A stretch of 64,000 nt of DNA from Adhaeribacter aerolatus. GTDB lineage: Bacteria > Bacteroidota > Bacteroidia > Cytophagales > Hymenobacteraceae. The stretch covers positions 62,001 to 126,000 of the forward strand of contig NZ_BJYS01000009.1 of NCBI RefSeq assembly GCF_007991635.1. Direction: 5' to 3'. Positions 1 through 9,376 of the stretch are shown in pieces. Every line of letters begins with the position of its first letter. Position 1 is the first letter of the stretch. Position numbers and translations under genes: made by a program. Below the pieces are notes generated by a model. The model searched no databases. It was not told where the DNA came from and worked only from the letters and a program-made list of their open reading frames with translations.

Positions 1-591
1 TCGCTCACTATTTAAACACTCAAATTAGGAATCGATATAAATATTTGGCCTTTTTCTGCATTTTTTCTAAAAATACTACCCCATTTTGCTTTTAAATTTT
101 TATAGAGTAGGTTTGCGGCGGTAAAAATAACCCGACAGCAGTTTTCAAACTTTTATTATACGTTATGGATTATGTAAAGTTTCGACAAAGTCGATACGGT
201 TAAAAAAAATAAAAAAGTGCAATCAATCTTAATAAAGGGGCAAACCCCGGAAATATTGCTTATTCCTTGACTTTCAAAAGGTTGCAGAACAGAGCAATAA
301 GAACAATGTTTTAGCTTTTTTTGACCGATAGCAGAAAATTTTGGTACAGTAATCAACTTTTTTATGCTTTGTCTTTCTACACTTACTTTCCGAATTCATT
401 TTTACCGCTCATAGAAAGACAAACCAGTTACAAAAAGCTTACAGGAGAGTTTAGAAAATCAGCTACACACTCCTATTAAAACTTTTTCGGTTATCCCTTA
501 AAATTAAAAATATCCAATTACCATTTACCAACATTCAAATTTCAGTCTATCGAAAAAAATCTACAGAAACTTTAATTAAATCAGTGCTATA
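1..591. other. Gene-free leader before the large exported protein gene
   Basis: AT-rich sequence in which I find no convincing gene. A 66-codon open frame on the minus strand (156-356) has no family resemblance. The only structure seen is a perfect 12-bp inverted repeat (368-379 and 412-423), listed separately. No good TTTG/TAnnTTTG promoter pair was found just ahead of the ATG at 592. Confidence 0.5.
368..423. repeat. 12-bp perfect inverted repeat, 32-bp spacer
   Basis: TTTGTCTTTCTA at 368-379 is repeated as its exact reverse complement at 412-423. It lies about 170 bp before the ATG of the large beta-helix protein. It could be a leader hairpin or a pair of half-sites. No T-run follows, so it is not an obvious terminator. 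Confidence 0.5.
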
Positions 592-3500
592 ATGTCCTTA
601 ATACTACCCAAAACACAGCCAAGACGACGACAGCAAATCCTACGTCTTTTAATCGTTCTTCTAACCTGGGGCAATTTCCTCTCTCTACAAGCGCAAACTA
701 CTTACCCTGCCATACCGCGCATAACCAAACCTAGTCCGGAACCGGCTGCTCCCGGCGATGCCTTTACACCTCCTGTTAGTGGCGCAGCTTCATCTTCCGC
801 TCCTCAGGCCGCTGAGTGGACCCGCACGGCCGGCCCCGATGAATCAATTGTACTTACCGGAGTAAACTTTTCGCGGTATACCGGTACCGATGAAGGAAAA
901 GACACCCGTTTCCTGATCTACGGCCGGAATTCAACTCAGAAAGAAGCGCAGATTCAGCGCTTGGATAATGACAAGGCCGTCATAACAATGCCAAAAGATT
1001 TACCGGGCTGGTCGATGTATCTGATTTGGCCCGGCAACGAAGCGGGGTACGGCGCCCCTATTGCCGTAAACAAAACCGATGTTTGGTGGGCCGGGCCTGA
1101 GAAAGCAACCCGCAACCAAACTGTATCGGTGTTTGGCCGAAACTTAGCCCAGAACAATGACACCCTGCGTTCTTATGTGTACCTGAAAGCAGTTGGTGGC
1201 GGCGGCCAATGGGTTAATATTACCGATGTAAACCCTTACCGGGTAGATTTTACGGTACCATCTGGTTTACCAAATGGCGAATATGAAATTTGGGCTCATA
1301 ATGGACATGGTGGCCAGTACGGCTGGAGCGGCCCACAACCATTAACTATTTATGACGGGCCGCAATGGACCAGCACCGTTTTTAACGTTAAAAATTATGG
1401 TGCCGCCGGTAACGGCTATAATAACGATACCGATGCCATCCGGAAAGCGATTGACGCAGCCCGCCAATCGCCGGGTGCTACAGTTTATTTCCCGGCCGGC
1501 ACTTACATGATAACCAGTTACCTGCACATTTATAATGATGTAAAATGGAAAGGCGATGGCCGAAACAACACGATCGTTAAATGCGCTCCTAACTTTTACT
1601 CAGAATACGGCATGGTATTCGGCAATGTGGCCCGAACCTTTTCGATTAGCGACATGGGCTTCGACACGAATAATAACTTCCGGGGTAACCGCGATAAACC
1701 CATTATTCTGCGGGATTGCCAGGATGTTTGGATAAACAACGTTCGGTTTAATTTTAAAGGATTTAACCTGCTGGATCTGCACAACAGCCGCCGGGTATTT
1801 ATGACCAATACCGATCATATTGGAATTTCTACCTTCCTGGGAAATTGCTCCCAGCTTTTTATCGATCGGAATAACTTCTACATGACCAACGACAGCGACA
1901 TGGCCCTGCACACCTGGGGCGGTGCCGGCATCAGCATGACCCGCTCTACCTGCCGCGATTTAGATAATTCCAATTTATCAAGTGGTGCTGGTTGGGGCAA
2001 AGGCCGGTTCTTTGTAGGAAATGGCTCTTGGGGCAGCAACCACTTAACTTATTTAGCCAATAATATTACTTACGATCTTACGCCCCGGCCAGCCGGCGAC
2101 GTAGATCAGAACTCCGGCGAGCAATTTTTATGGGAAGGTAACCTGGCTTCCTGGGCTGGCTATCCTTCTTCATCTTCGGCCACTTCTACCACCCTGAATG
2201 GGCTTAGTGGCTATACCAACGAATCTAACTCTAAGTATGTAGCAATTGTAAAAGGGCGAGGCTTGGGCCAGACCCGCCGGATAATTACCAACAGCGGCGG
2301 TATCATAACCCTGGATGAACCCTGGAACGTACTTCCGGATGCCAGCAGTTACATGGTGGTAGGTGATTTTGCCGACCGCATTGCCATTTACAAAAACTAC
2401 TTCGATGGTAAAGACCGGGCCTCTACCAGTCCTACCCATATTGCGGCCGCGGCTGTTGAGCCATTTGGCGGTTCCTTTAACGTAATTGCCGATAACAACA
2501 TCATGAATGATTTGCGGCAGGGCATTGCCAACTGGTCCACGCAGCACACCACGGGGATGGATCCAAACTATTTCAACCTCTTCACCAACAACACCATGCG
2601 GAATGTGCGGTGGGGAATGTACAACGAAGTAGGTCGTTTCTCCAGAAACGAAGGTACGTTTATGCTGGGAATAACTTACCGCAACAACACGGTAGAATCG
2701 GCGGTAGTATCTGGTTTCTACAACAGTTTGCCCCAGGCAAGTGGGGTATTAAACGCCAGTGTTTACGAGCATAACGCCATAAATAATGCTCCGCAGGGTT
2801 TAATTACCGGCCAAGTAGGATTAGCCAATTTGCTTTTCTATAAAAATAATTTCAACGGGGTAAGTAAAGCCCTGCCAGTCGGCACTAAAATGGCCTTCCG
2901 GGAAAATAGCTATTCTGGCGTTAGTCAAATTTATGACGGTTTACTGCCCGGTGCTATAATTGAAGCGCCCCAGCACGTAGTTGATATGGAAGGCAAAGCA
3001 GGCGGCAGCGCGGTTAAAACAAATTTTGTTTTATACAACGCTGGCTATACCGCTATGAATTGGGCTGCCACCAGCAGTGCTACCTGGCTTACCTTTTCTG
3101 CCAACGGTGGTACTATTGAAGATGAAAGAGGCATTAGCCTGATAGAACTGACCGCCAATCCGGCAGGCTTACCAATCGGAACCCATAAAGCAACCATTAC
3201 CGTTACTGCCGGTGCCCTCACCGAGAAATACACCGTAGAACTGAAACTAACCGCACCGAACAATGGGGTTACGATTACCGCTCCTACCGCCAATGCTGTA
3301 TTCGGCGCATCTGAACAGATTACGATAACGGCTACCGCTGCAGACGCTAATGCACCAATTGCAAAAGTTGAGTTTTTTGCCGGTTCTACCAAGATTGGCG
3401 AAGACCTGAGCAGCCCTTATAGCTTTACGTGGACCAATGCCCCGGCGGGTACACATTCGTTAACAGCCAAAGCAACTAATGGCAGCGGGCAAGTTACCAC

Positions 3501-6471
3501 ATCGGCCGCGGTTAGCATTACCAAAACAACTAATGCCGAACCAACCATTGCCCTCACAGCGCCAACAGCCAACAGTAGTACTGCCGCTCCGGCCACCTTT
3601 AATATTTCGACCAATGCTTCGGATTCGGATGGTACTATTACCAAAGTTGAATTCTTTAACGGCAACACCAAAATAGGCGAAGACCTGAGCAGCCCTTATT
3701 CGTTTAGCTGGTATAATGTGTCCATTGGTACTTATTCAATAACGGCCAAGGCTACCGATAACGCGGGTAGCGTTACCACCTCGGAGCCAATAATGGTTAC
3801 CGCCTTAACGGCTACGGCTCCTACTGTTTCGATTGTAACGCCCGGCGATAACAGCACCATCTATGCGCCTACCAATGTGCATATTTTAGCCAATGCAGAA
3901 CTAACCAATGGCAGTATCAGCCGGGTAGAATTCTATGCCAACGGTAACAAGATAGCGGACCGGGGTTATGCACCTTTTGAAATACACTGGATGAACATCC
4001 CAACCGGTATTTACACCATTACGGCCCGGGCTTACGGCAGCAATGGCGCAGTAGGCACCTCGGCGCCGGTAAAGTTTAATGTGGTAAATTATGGAACAAT
4101 AATAAATACTTCCCCTACGGTTAGTATTGCATCGCCAACCACTACCAGCAGCTTTAAGGCACCGGCGGGCATCTCTATTACCGCCAATGCCTCTGATGCC
4201 AACGGTTCTATCAGCAAGGTTGAATATTTTTATGGCACTATTAAACTGGGTGAAAGCACCACGGCGCCTTATTCATTTAACTGGAATAATGTAATTGCCG
4301 GTACTTACGATATTACAGCTAAAGCTACCGACAACGCCGGTACTTCTGCTACTTCGGCTCCCGTAACGGTTACTGTTGGCACCTCCAATACCACTAACAG
4401 TGCTGCGCCAACGGTAAATATTACATCGCCAACCGCCAGCACCAGTTTACTGGCGCCAGCCATCATCAATATTAGCGCGAATGCAGTAGATTCGGATGGT
4501 TCGGTGAGCAAAGTAGAGTTTTATCTAGGAAGTGTAAAGTTAGGCGAGGATACCAGCAGCCCTTACAATTTCACCTGGCAGAACGTGGCGACGGGTAATT
4601 ACTCGTTAACCGCTAAAGCAATCGATAATACAGGACTTTCTTCCACTTCGGCTCCGGTTAATGTAACGGTTCAAACGCCTTTAGCAGCACCAGCCGCACC
4701 AGCCGCACCCGCGCCGGCAGCACCTGTTGTAGCACTAACCTCGCCTAGTACCAGCAGCAGCTTTATCGCCCCGGCTAGTGTTAGCCTGGCGGCTAATGCC
4801 AGCGATTCGGATGGCAGTGTAAGCAAAGTAGAGTTCTTTAACGGCACTACTAAACTGGGCGAAGACCTGAGCAGTCCGTACAGCTTTACCTGGAGCAATG
4901 TAAGCGCCGGTTCGTACACCCTTACGGCCAAAGCAACCGATAACGCGGGCTTGTCCACCACTTCGGCTCCGGTAAATATTACCGTGGCGCCGGCAACTAC
5001 CACCACAGCACCGGCGCCGGTGCCTGCTCCTGCCCCAAGCACAGCTGGTGTTACCATTGCAATTACAGCTCCGGTTACCAATAGTTCGCAGGTAATTCCA
5101 ACCAACTTATATTTGGCTGCTAACGCCACTACCAATGATGGTGGCATCAGTAAAGTTGAATTCTACAATGGTTCAACTAAACTGGGAGAAAAAACCTGGG
5201 CACCTTATGAGATTTACGTAATAAACGCCGCAGCCGGTACTTATACCATTACAGCTAAAGTTTTTACCACTAGTGGCATTACGGCTACTTCTGCACCGGT
5301 AACGGTTTCGGTATTGACTCAGAACAGTACCGCATCTGCACCCGCGCCGGCAGCACCTGTTGTAGCACTAACCTCACCTAGTACCAGCAACAGCTTTATC
5401 GCCCCGGCCAGTGTTAGTCTGGCGGCTAATGCCAGCGATTCGGATGGCAGTGTAAGCAAAGTAGAGTTCTTTAACGGTACTACTAAACTGGGCGAAGACC
5501 TGAGCAGTCCGTACAGCTTTACTTGGAGCAATGTAAGCGCCGGTTCTTACACTGTTACGGCCAAAGCTACCGATAACGCGGGCTTGACCACCACTTCGGC
5601 TCTGGTAAATATTACCGTTGCGCCGGCTACTATTACCGCTCCTGCACCAGCTCCTACTACGACGGCTTGTGCCGGCACCGGAAGTATTTCTTACGACTAT
5701 TGGTTAAATGTACCGGCCTGGTATGGCGTTTCGCAAATACCCGTTAACACCACCCCTAACGGTTCAAGAAAACAAACTTCATTTAGCAGCCCTGCCAACG
5801 TAGCCGATTACTTTGGTGCCCGGATGAGGGGTTATATTTGCCCGCCAACCTCCGGTAACTATGTCTTCTACATCGCAGGCGACGATCAGGCTGATTTGTT
5901 TTTAAGTACCGATGATAATCCTGCCAATAAACAGATGATTGCTTATCTGAGCAGTACGACCGGGGCGGATCAGTATACCAAAGATGCCTCGCAGCAATCT
6001 AAAACTGTCTATTTGCAAGCTGGCCGTCGTTATTATATCGAGGCTTTGCATAAAGAAGGAGTTGGACTGGATAATGTAAATGTAGCCTGGAAACTGCCGG
6101 ATGGTACCATGCAGGCTCCGATTGCCGGTGCGCACCTGATGCCTTTTGAATCTACCAGTTTACTCACTGCCAGAAATCCAGCAGGATCGGAAGAATTCTT
6201 CGCTACTGGTACAGACAAGGCTTTAAGTGCTTATCCAAATCCATTCACCGCCAGTACAGCTATTGAATTCTCTTTGGCTAAAGACGAAGCCTATACCCTG
6301 AGCATTTTTGATATGAAAGGCGCGCTGATTAAAACCATGCAAAAAGGTAATGCCAAAGCCAACGAGTTAGTGCGGGTAACGTGGGAGGCCGGCAATTTGC
6401 CTTCCGGCATCTATGTGGCCAAACTCGTTACCAAAAGCGGCGTTCAGAATGTTAAGATTGTGCGGGAATAA
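592..6471 (+). CDS. Large exported beta-helix (pectate lyase-like) protein with Ig-like repeats, PA14 and T9SS sorting domain
   Basis: Predicted multidomain extracellular protein of 1959 residues. A signal peptide covers about residues 1-35 (ends LQAQ). An IPT/TIG-like region follows at about 75-255. A parallel beta-helix of the Pectate_lyase_3 type begins near 263 (VFNVKNYGAAGNG; VYFPAGTYMI) and runs to about 795. A BACON-like domain lies at about 797-889. Eight Ig-like repeats of about 90-100 residues follow (about 890-1680), each with a core such as KVEFFNGTTKLGEDLSSPYS, and Ala/Pro/Thr linkers between the later ones. A PA14-like domain is at about 1693-1852. The type A T9SS sorting domain (AYPNPF, GIYVAKLVT) is at about 1880-1959. 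By family knowledge it should be secreted through the type IX system and attached at the surface. The substrate is unknown: beta-helix proteins can be lyases, epimerases or adhesins. A GH113-like gene follows, which suggests polysaccharide work. Repeats 6 and 8 are nearly identical in DNA. Confidence 0.85.
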   Translation: MSLILPKTQPRRRQQILRLLIVLLTWGNFLSLQAQTTYPAIPRITKPSPEPAAPGDAFTPPVSGAASSSAPQAAEWTRTAGPDESIVLTGVNFSRYTGTDEGKDTRFLIYGRNSTQKEAQIQRLDNDKAVITMPKDLPGWSMYLIWPGNEAGYGAPIAVNKTDVWWAGPEKATRNQTVSVFGRNLAQNNDTLRSYVYLKAVGGGGQWVNITDVNPYRVDFTVPSGLPNGEYEIWAHNGHGGQYGWSGPQPLTIYDGPQWTSTVFNVKNYGAAGNGYNNDTDAIRKAIDAARQSPGATVYFPAGTYMITSYLHIYNDVKWKGDGRNNTIVKCAPNFYSEYGMVFGNVARTFSISDMGFDTNNNFRGNRDKPIILRDCQDVWINNVRFNFKGFNLLDLHNSRRVFMTNTDHIGISTFLGNCSQLFIDRNNFYMTNDSDMALHTWGGAGISMTRSTCRDLDNSNLSSGAGWGKGRFFVGNGSWGSNHLTYLANNITYDLTPRPAGDVDQNSGEQFLWEGNLASWAGYPSSSSATSTTLNGLSGYTNESNSKYVAIVKGRGLGQTRRIITNSGGIITLDEPWNVLPDASSYMVVGDFADRIAIYKNYFDGKDRASTSPTHIAAAAVEPFGGSFNVIADNNIMNDLRQGIANWSTQHTTGMDPNYFNLFTNNTMRNVRWGMYNEVGRFSRNEGTFMLGITYRNNTVESAVVSGFYNSLPQASGVLNASVYEHNAINNAPQGLITGQVGLANLLFYKNNFNGVSKALPVGTKMAFRENSYSGVSQIYDGLLPGAIIEAPQHVVDMEGKAGGSAVKTNFVLYNAGYTAMNWAATSSATWLTFSANGGTIEDERGISLIELTANPAGLPIGTHKATITVTAGALTEKYTVELKLTAPNNGVTITAPTANAVFGASEQITITATAADANAPIAKVEFFAGSTKIGEDLSSPYSFTWTNAPAGTHSLTAKATNGSGQVTTSAAVSITKTTNAEPTIALTAPTANSSTAAPATFNISTNASDSDGTITKVEFFNGNTKIGEDLSSPYSFSWYNVSIGTYSITAKATDNAGSVTTSEPIMVTALTATAPTVSIVTPGDNSTIYAPTNVHILANAELTNGSISRVEFYANGNKIADRGYAPFEIHWMNIPTGIYTITARAYGSNGAVGTSAPVKFNVVNYGTIINTSPTVSIASPTTTSSFKAPAGISITANASDANGSISKVEYFYGTIKLGESTTAPYSFNWNNVIAGTYDITAKATDNAGTSATSAPVTVTVGTSNTTNSAAPTVNITSPTASTSLLAPAIINISANAVDSDGSVSKVEFYLGSVKLGEDTSSPYNFTWQNVATGNYSLTAKAIDNTGLSSTSAPVNVTVQTPLAAPAAPAAPAPAAPVVALTSPSTSSSFIAPASVSLAANASDSDGSVSKVEFFNGTTKLGEDLSSPYSFTWSNVSAGSYTLTAKATDNAGLSTTSAPVNITVAPATTTTAPAPVPAPAPSTAGVTIAITAPVTNSSQVIPTNLYLAANATTNDGGISKVEFYNGSTKLGEKTWAPYEIYVINAAAGTYTITAKVFTTSGITATSAPVTVSVLTQNSTASAPAPAAPVVALTSPSTSNSFIAPASVSLAANASDSDGSVSKVEFFNGTTKLGEDLSSPYSFTWSNVSAGSYTVTAKATDNAGLTTTSALVNITVAPATITAPAPAPTTTACAGTGSISYDYWLNVPAWYGVSQIPVNTTPNGSRKQTSFSSPANVADYFGARMRGYICPPTSGNYVFYIAGDDQADLFLSTDDNPANKQMIAYLSSTTGADQYTKDASQQSKTVYLQAGRRYYIEALHKEGVGLDNVNVAWKLPDGTMQAPIAGAHLMPFESTSLLTARNPAGSEEFFATGTDKALSAYPNPFTASTAIEFSLAKDEAYTLSIFDMKGALIKTMQKGNAKANELVRVTWEAGNLPSGIYVAKLVTKSGVQNVKIVRE
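3259..5628 (+). repeat. In-gene array of eight Ig-like repeat units
   Basis: Eight tandem segments of roughly 290 bp encode Ig-like domains. Most are diverged, but unit 6 (4705-4995) and unit 8 (5338-5628, offset 633 bp) differ at only about 15 positions by eye. Unit 7 between them is much more different. This points to recent duplication of a unit pair or to gene conversion. Confidence 0.8.
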
Positions 6472-6496
6472 CGTTTAATCTTTAGTTTTTAACTTC

Positions 6497-6526
6497 AAAA
6501 GGAATCTGCCGGGCAGATCTCCTTTT
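6497..6526 (+). terminator. First of two tandem hairpins after the beta-helix gene
   Basis: AAAAGGA and TCTGCC pair with GCAGA and TCCTTTT around a small loop. It lies 26 bp after the stop codon and is followed at once by a second hairpin. Confidence 0.6.
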
Positions 6527-6530
6527 CCTA

Positions 6531-6569
6531 AAAAGCTCTAGCCGTTTAAACCGGTTAGAGCTTTTTTTA
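6531..6569 (+). terminator. Rho-independent terminator
   Basis: AAAGCTCTAgCCG pairs with CGGttAGAGCTTT and runs into a T7 tract. It is a strong intrinsic terminator for the beta-helix gene and separates it from the glycosidase gene. Confidence 0.8.
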
Positions 6570-6760
6570 TCGGGGTATACCTAAGGTGGTAGTAATCCTA
6601 ACAACTGTAGCTAGAAATGCATCCACCTTGGTTAAAACAAAAGCTATAAACGCCCACTACCGGTTTTGCAATTATAAATAAATATTATTTACCGGCTACC
6701 TGATGGTATAAACTTATAAAATTTATAACTTGAATTTTAAGGAAGTAATCTTAATGAAAG

Positions 6761-7852
6761 ATGGGGAAAAAAGGCAAGTTGTTTCTGTTTGGCGCTACCC
6801 TTTTAAGCCTGGCTTTTATTTGCTGGATATTTAAAGTACCCGGCAAGGGCACTCTGAATGAGCATGCTTCTAACGCCTATTGGCCTCGTCAGCAAATTAT
6901 GCGCGGCGTAAGTTGGGTTGCCGCCGACTCGGTAAGCGTAGAGCAACTCCAACAATTAAAACAAAATAATATTCAATGGATCTCACAAACGCCTTTTGGC
7001 TGGCAGGGCGCTTATAATTCTCCCGAAATAAGATTAAAAACCAATGCCTCCCGCGCATTTTGGGGTGAAAGCGATCTGGGTCTTATTCATACCACCCGCC
7101 AGGCAAAAAAATTAGGCATCAAAACTTTATTAAAACCGCACATCTGGCTGCACGATCGCTCGGGCAAATGGCTGGGCGACATAGACATGTCCACCGAAGC
7201 CCAATGGCAGGAATGGTTTGCCAATTACCGGACTTTTATTTTACACTATGCCCAATTGGCCCAGCAGGAACAGATAGAAGCGCTCTGCATTGGTACTGAA
7301 CTGCACAAACCGGCCGTTACCCACGAGGGAGCCTGGCGCAAATTAATTAAGGAAATCCGCCAGGTATATAGTGGCCAACTCACCTATGCCGCTAACTGGT
7401 ACCTCGAGTATGAAGAAATAAAATTCTGGGATGCCCTGGATTTTATCGGGGTCCAGGCCTATTTCCCACTCACCCAAAACAATAACCCTAATCTATTGCA
7501 ATTAAAAAAAGGTTGGGAAAAGCATTTGCCGGACCTGGCCAGGCTATCTAAGCGATACAAAAAGCCTATTGTTTTTACTGAGGCCGGTTACAAAAGTACG
7601 CCCGACGCGGGCATAGAACCCTGGAAGTGGCCGGAGCGTGGTGCCCTCGCCGATCTTCCCGAGGCAAAGGCGACCCAGGCCCTCTGTTACGAGGCCATGT
7701 TCCAATCGGTGTGGCACCAGCCCTGGTTTGGCGGTATGTATATCTGGAAGTGGTACCCCCAGCTTAGGGAAAACAGGAGTTACCACGGCGATTTTACGCC
7801 CCAAAATAAACCGGCTGCGCAAGTCCTGGCGCAATGGTATGCCAAACCATAA
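6761..7852 (+). CDS. GH113-like glycoside hydrolase, membrane-anchored
   Basis: Protein of 363 residues with a hydrophobic N-terminal segment (LFLFGATLLSLAFICWIF, about residues 7-24). This could be an uncleaved anchor or a signal peptide. The rest reads as the TIM-barrel fold of glycoside hydrolase family 113: MRGVSWVAADS at the start, then KTLLKPHIWLHDRSGKW, ALCIGTEL and PIVFTEAGYKS, ending IWKWYP. Family GH113 contains beta-mannanases. E180 in IGTEL and E274 in FTEAG sit where a clan GH-A acid/base and nucleophile are expected. The exact substrate cannot be read from sequence. It lies downstream of the exported beta-helix protein on the same strand, but two terminators intervene, so it probably has its own promoter. 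The start at 6761 puts the hydrophobic stretch right after MGKKGK. Confidence 0.8.
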   Translation: MGKKGKLFLFGATLLSLAFICWIFKVPGKGTLNEHASNAYWPRQQIMRGVSWVAADSVSVEQLQQLKQNNIQWISQTPFGWQGAYNSPEIRLKTNASRAFWGESDLGLIHTTRQAKKLGIKTLLKPHIWLHDRSGKWLGDIDMSTEAQWQEWFANYRTFILHYAQLAQQEQIEALCIGTELHKPAVTHEGAWRKLIKEIRQVYSGQLTYAANWYLEYEEIKFWDALDFIGVQAYFPLTQNNNPNLLQLKKGWEKHLPDLARLSKRYKKPIVFTEAGYKSTPDAGIEPWKWPERGALADLPEAKATQALCYEAMFQSVWHQPWFGGMYIWKWYPQLRENRSYHGDFTPQNKPAAQVLAQWYAKP

Positions 7853-7853
7853 T

Positions 7854-8026
7854 TGGTTGTTCGTTGGTCGTTATCTGTCGGTCGGTATTAGAAATTAGCG
7901 GTAATCGTGCTAGTAACTGCTTAAACCAAGGTAAATTGGTCATAAATTATTACCGAATTCCGCCTAACGTAAATAACGAATCAGAATTTACCGAACAACG
8001 AATAACGGTTAACGAATAACGAATAG
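7854..8026. repeat. Inverted pair of AATAACG-word repeats without a gene (MITE-like)
   Basis: The right arm (7991-8026) begins CCGAACAACGAATAACG and continues GTTAACGAATAACGAATA. The left arm (about 7854-7877) reads GGTTGTTCGTTGGTCG, a decayed reverse complement of the same words. About 110 bp of non-coding sequence lies between them. The right arm matches the inverted repeat flanking the four-helix-bundle gene at 44.6-45.1 kb. It ends 2 bp before the -33 element of the predicted sucC promoter. Confidence 0.65.
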
Positions 8027-8028
8027 TG

Positions 8029-8060
8029 TTTGAATTTAAAAGGAATATGATTTACTTTCG
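8029..8060 (+). promoter_or_regulatory. Predicted sucC promoter (Bacteroidota type)
   Basis: TTTG at 8029-8032, a 20-bp spacer, then TACTTTCG at 8053-8060. This fits the Bacteroidota consensus TTTG-N19/20-TAnnTTTG with one mismatch. Transcription would start near 8067, about 15 nt before the sucC ATG. Confidence 0.65.
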
Positions 8061-8081
8061 TGCCGGATAAAACCTGAACCT

Positions 8082-9272
8082 ATGAACATACACGAATATC
8101 AAGGTAAAGAAATATTAAAAAGCTACGGCGTACGTATCCAGGAGGGCATTGTGGTCCGGAACCCGGACCAGGCAGTGGAAGCCGCCAAACGCTTAACCGC
8201 CGAAACCGGAACGGGCTGGCACGTAGTTAAAGCGCAGATTCACGCGGGTGGCCGCGGTAAAGGTGGTGGTGTAAAGCTGGCCAAAAACCTGGATCAGGTG
8301 CGCGACCATGCCAAAGCTATTTTGGGCATGAACCTGGTAACGCACCAAACCGGCCCCGAAGGCCGCACAGTGCATAAAATATTAATTGCCCAGGATGTGT
8401 ATTATCCGGGTCCGTCGGAGCCAAAAGAATTTTATCTGAGTATTTTGTTGGATCGGGCTAAAGGCCGCAACGTAATTATGGCCAGCACCGAAGGCGGTAT
8501 GGACATTGAAGAAGTTGCCGAGCACTCTCCGGAAAAAATATTAAAAGAGTGGATAGATCCACGGGTAGGTTTGCAGCCTTTCCAGGCGCGTAAAGTAGCT
8601 TTTAACTTAGGCTTAGAAGGCGAGGCATTTAAGGAAATGGTTAAATTTATTCAGGCCTTGTATCGCGCTTACGAAGATACCGATGCTTCGCAGTTTGAAA
8701 TTAACCCGGTTTTAAAGACCTCTGACAATAAAATATTAGCCGTTGACGCGAAAGTAAACCTCGACGATAACGCCCTCTACCGGCACAAAGCTTTTGAAGA
8801 CTTACGCGACCTGAACGAAGAAGATCCGCTGGAAGTAGAAGCCAGTGCTCATAACCTGAATTACGTAAAACTGGACGGTAACGTAGGCTGTATGGTAAAC
8901 GGTGCTGGTCTGGCCATGGCTACCATGGATATTATTAAATTATCCGGCGGCGAACCAGCCAACTTCCTCGATGTAGGCGGCAGTGCCAATGCCCAAACAG
9001 TAGAAGCCGGCTTCCGGATTATCTTAAAAGATCCGAACGTAAAAGCTATTCTGATTAATATTTTCGGGGGTATTGTGCGTTGCGACCGCGTAGCCAACGG
9101 GGTGGTAGAAGCTTATAAAAATATTGGGGATATCCGGGTACCGATTATTGTGCGCCTGCAAGGCACCAACGCCGAAGAAGGCGCCCGCATCATCGACGAA
9201 TCTGGCCTGAAAGTTTACTCCGCTGTTTTATTAAAAGATGCCGCAGCGCGGGTAAAAGAAGTATTAGCCTAA
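8082..9272 (+). CDS. sucC: Succinyl-CoA ligase [ADP-forming] subunit beta
   Basis: Beta subunit of succinyl-CoA synthetase, which makes succinate, CoA and ATP (or GTP) from succinyl-CoA in the TCA cycle in the cytoplasm. The 396 residues match the usual length. The protein starts MNIHEYQGKEILKSYGV, as family members do. The ATP-grasp part shows HAGGRGKGGGVKLA and FEINPVLKT, and the C-terminal CoA-ligase part shows NIFGGIVRCDRVANGVV. The alpha subunit gene sucD is not next to it, so the complex must be assembled from two loci. It is transcribed alone, from a predicted promoter at 8029-8060 to a perfect 12-bp hairpin at 9318. Confidence 0.97.
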   Translation: MNIHEYQGKEILKSYGVRIQEGIVVRNPDQAVEAAKRLTAETGTGWHVVKAQIHAGGRGKGGGVKLAKNLDQVRDHAKAILGMNLVTHQTGPEGRTVHKILIAQDVYYPGPSEPKEFYLSILLDRAKGRNVIMASTEGGMDIEEVAEHSPEKILKEWIDPRVGLQPFQARKVAFNLGLEGEAFKEMVKFIQALYRAYEDTDASQFEINPVLKTSDNKILAVDAKVNLDDNALYRHKAFEDLRDLNEEDPLEVEASAHNLNYVKLDGNVGCMVNGAGLAMATMDIIKLSGGEPANFLDVGGSANAQTVEAGFRIILKDPNVKAILINIFGGIVRCDRVANGVVEAYKNIGDIRVPIIVRLQGTNAEEGARIIDESGLKVYSAVLLKDAAARVKEVLA

Positions 9273-9317
9273 ATTAAAAAAGAAAATATTTCATATCATT
9301 TAATATTACTTACAAAT

Positions 9318-9351
9318 AAAGAACCGCCTCAGAATACTAAGGCGGTTCTTT
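9318..9351. terminator. Bidirectional terminator between sucC and ohr
   Basis: Perfect 12-bp stem, AAAGAACCGCCT with its complement AGGCGGTTCTTT, and a 10-nt loop. T or A runs on both sides let it serve both converging genes. Confidence 0.85.
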
Positions 9352-9376
9352 ATTTTATAGCGCAACTTAAAACTAC

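Noticed and set aside
156-356. 66-codon minus-strand frame before the large exported protein
   Set aside because: AT-rich, no family likeness, no neighbour on the same strand and no coding-like composition.
4671-5147. 158-codon Ala/Val/Leu-rich frame antisense to the Ig-like repeats
   Set aside because: Low-complexity antisense of Thr/Ala/Pro/Ser repeats; it recurs at 5319-5531 because the sense repeat is duplicated.
7834-8019. 61-codon plus-strand frame between the glycosidase and sucC
   Set aside because: It runs through the inverted AATAACG-word repeat (ending in TEQRITVNE) and has no family likeness.
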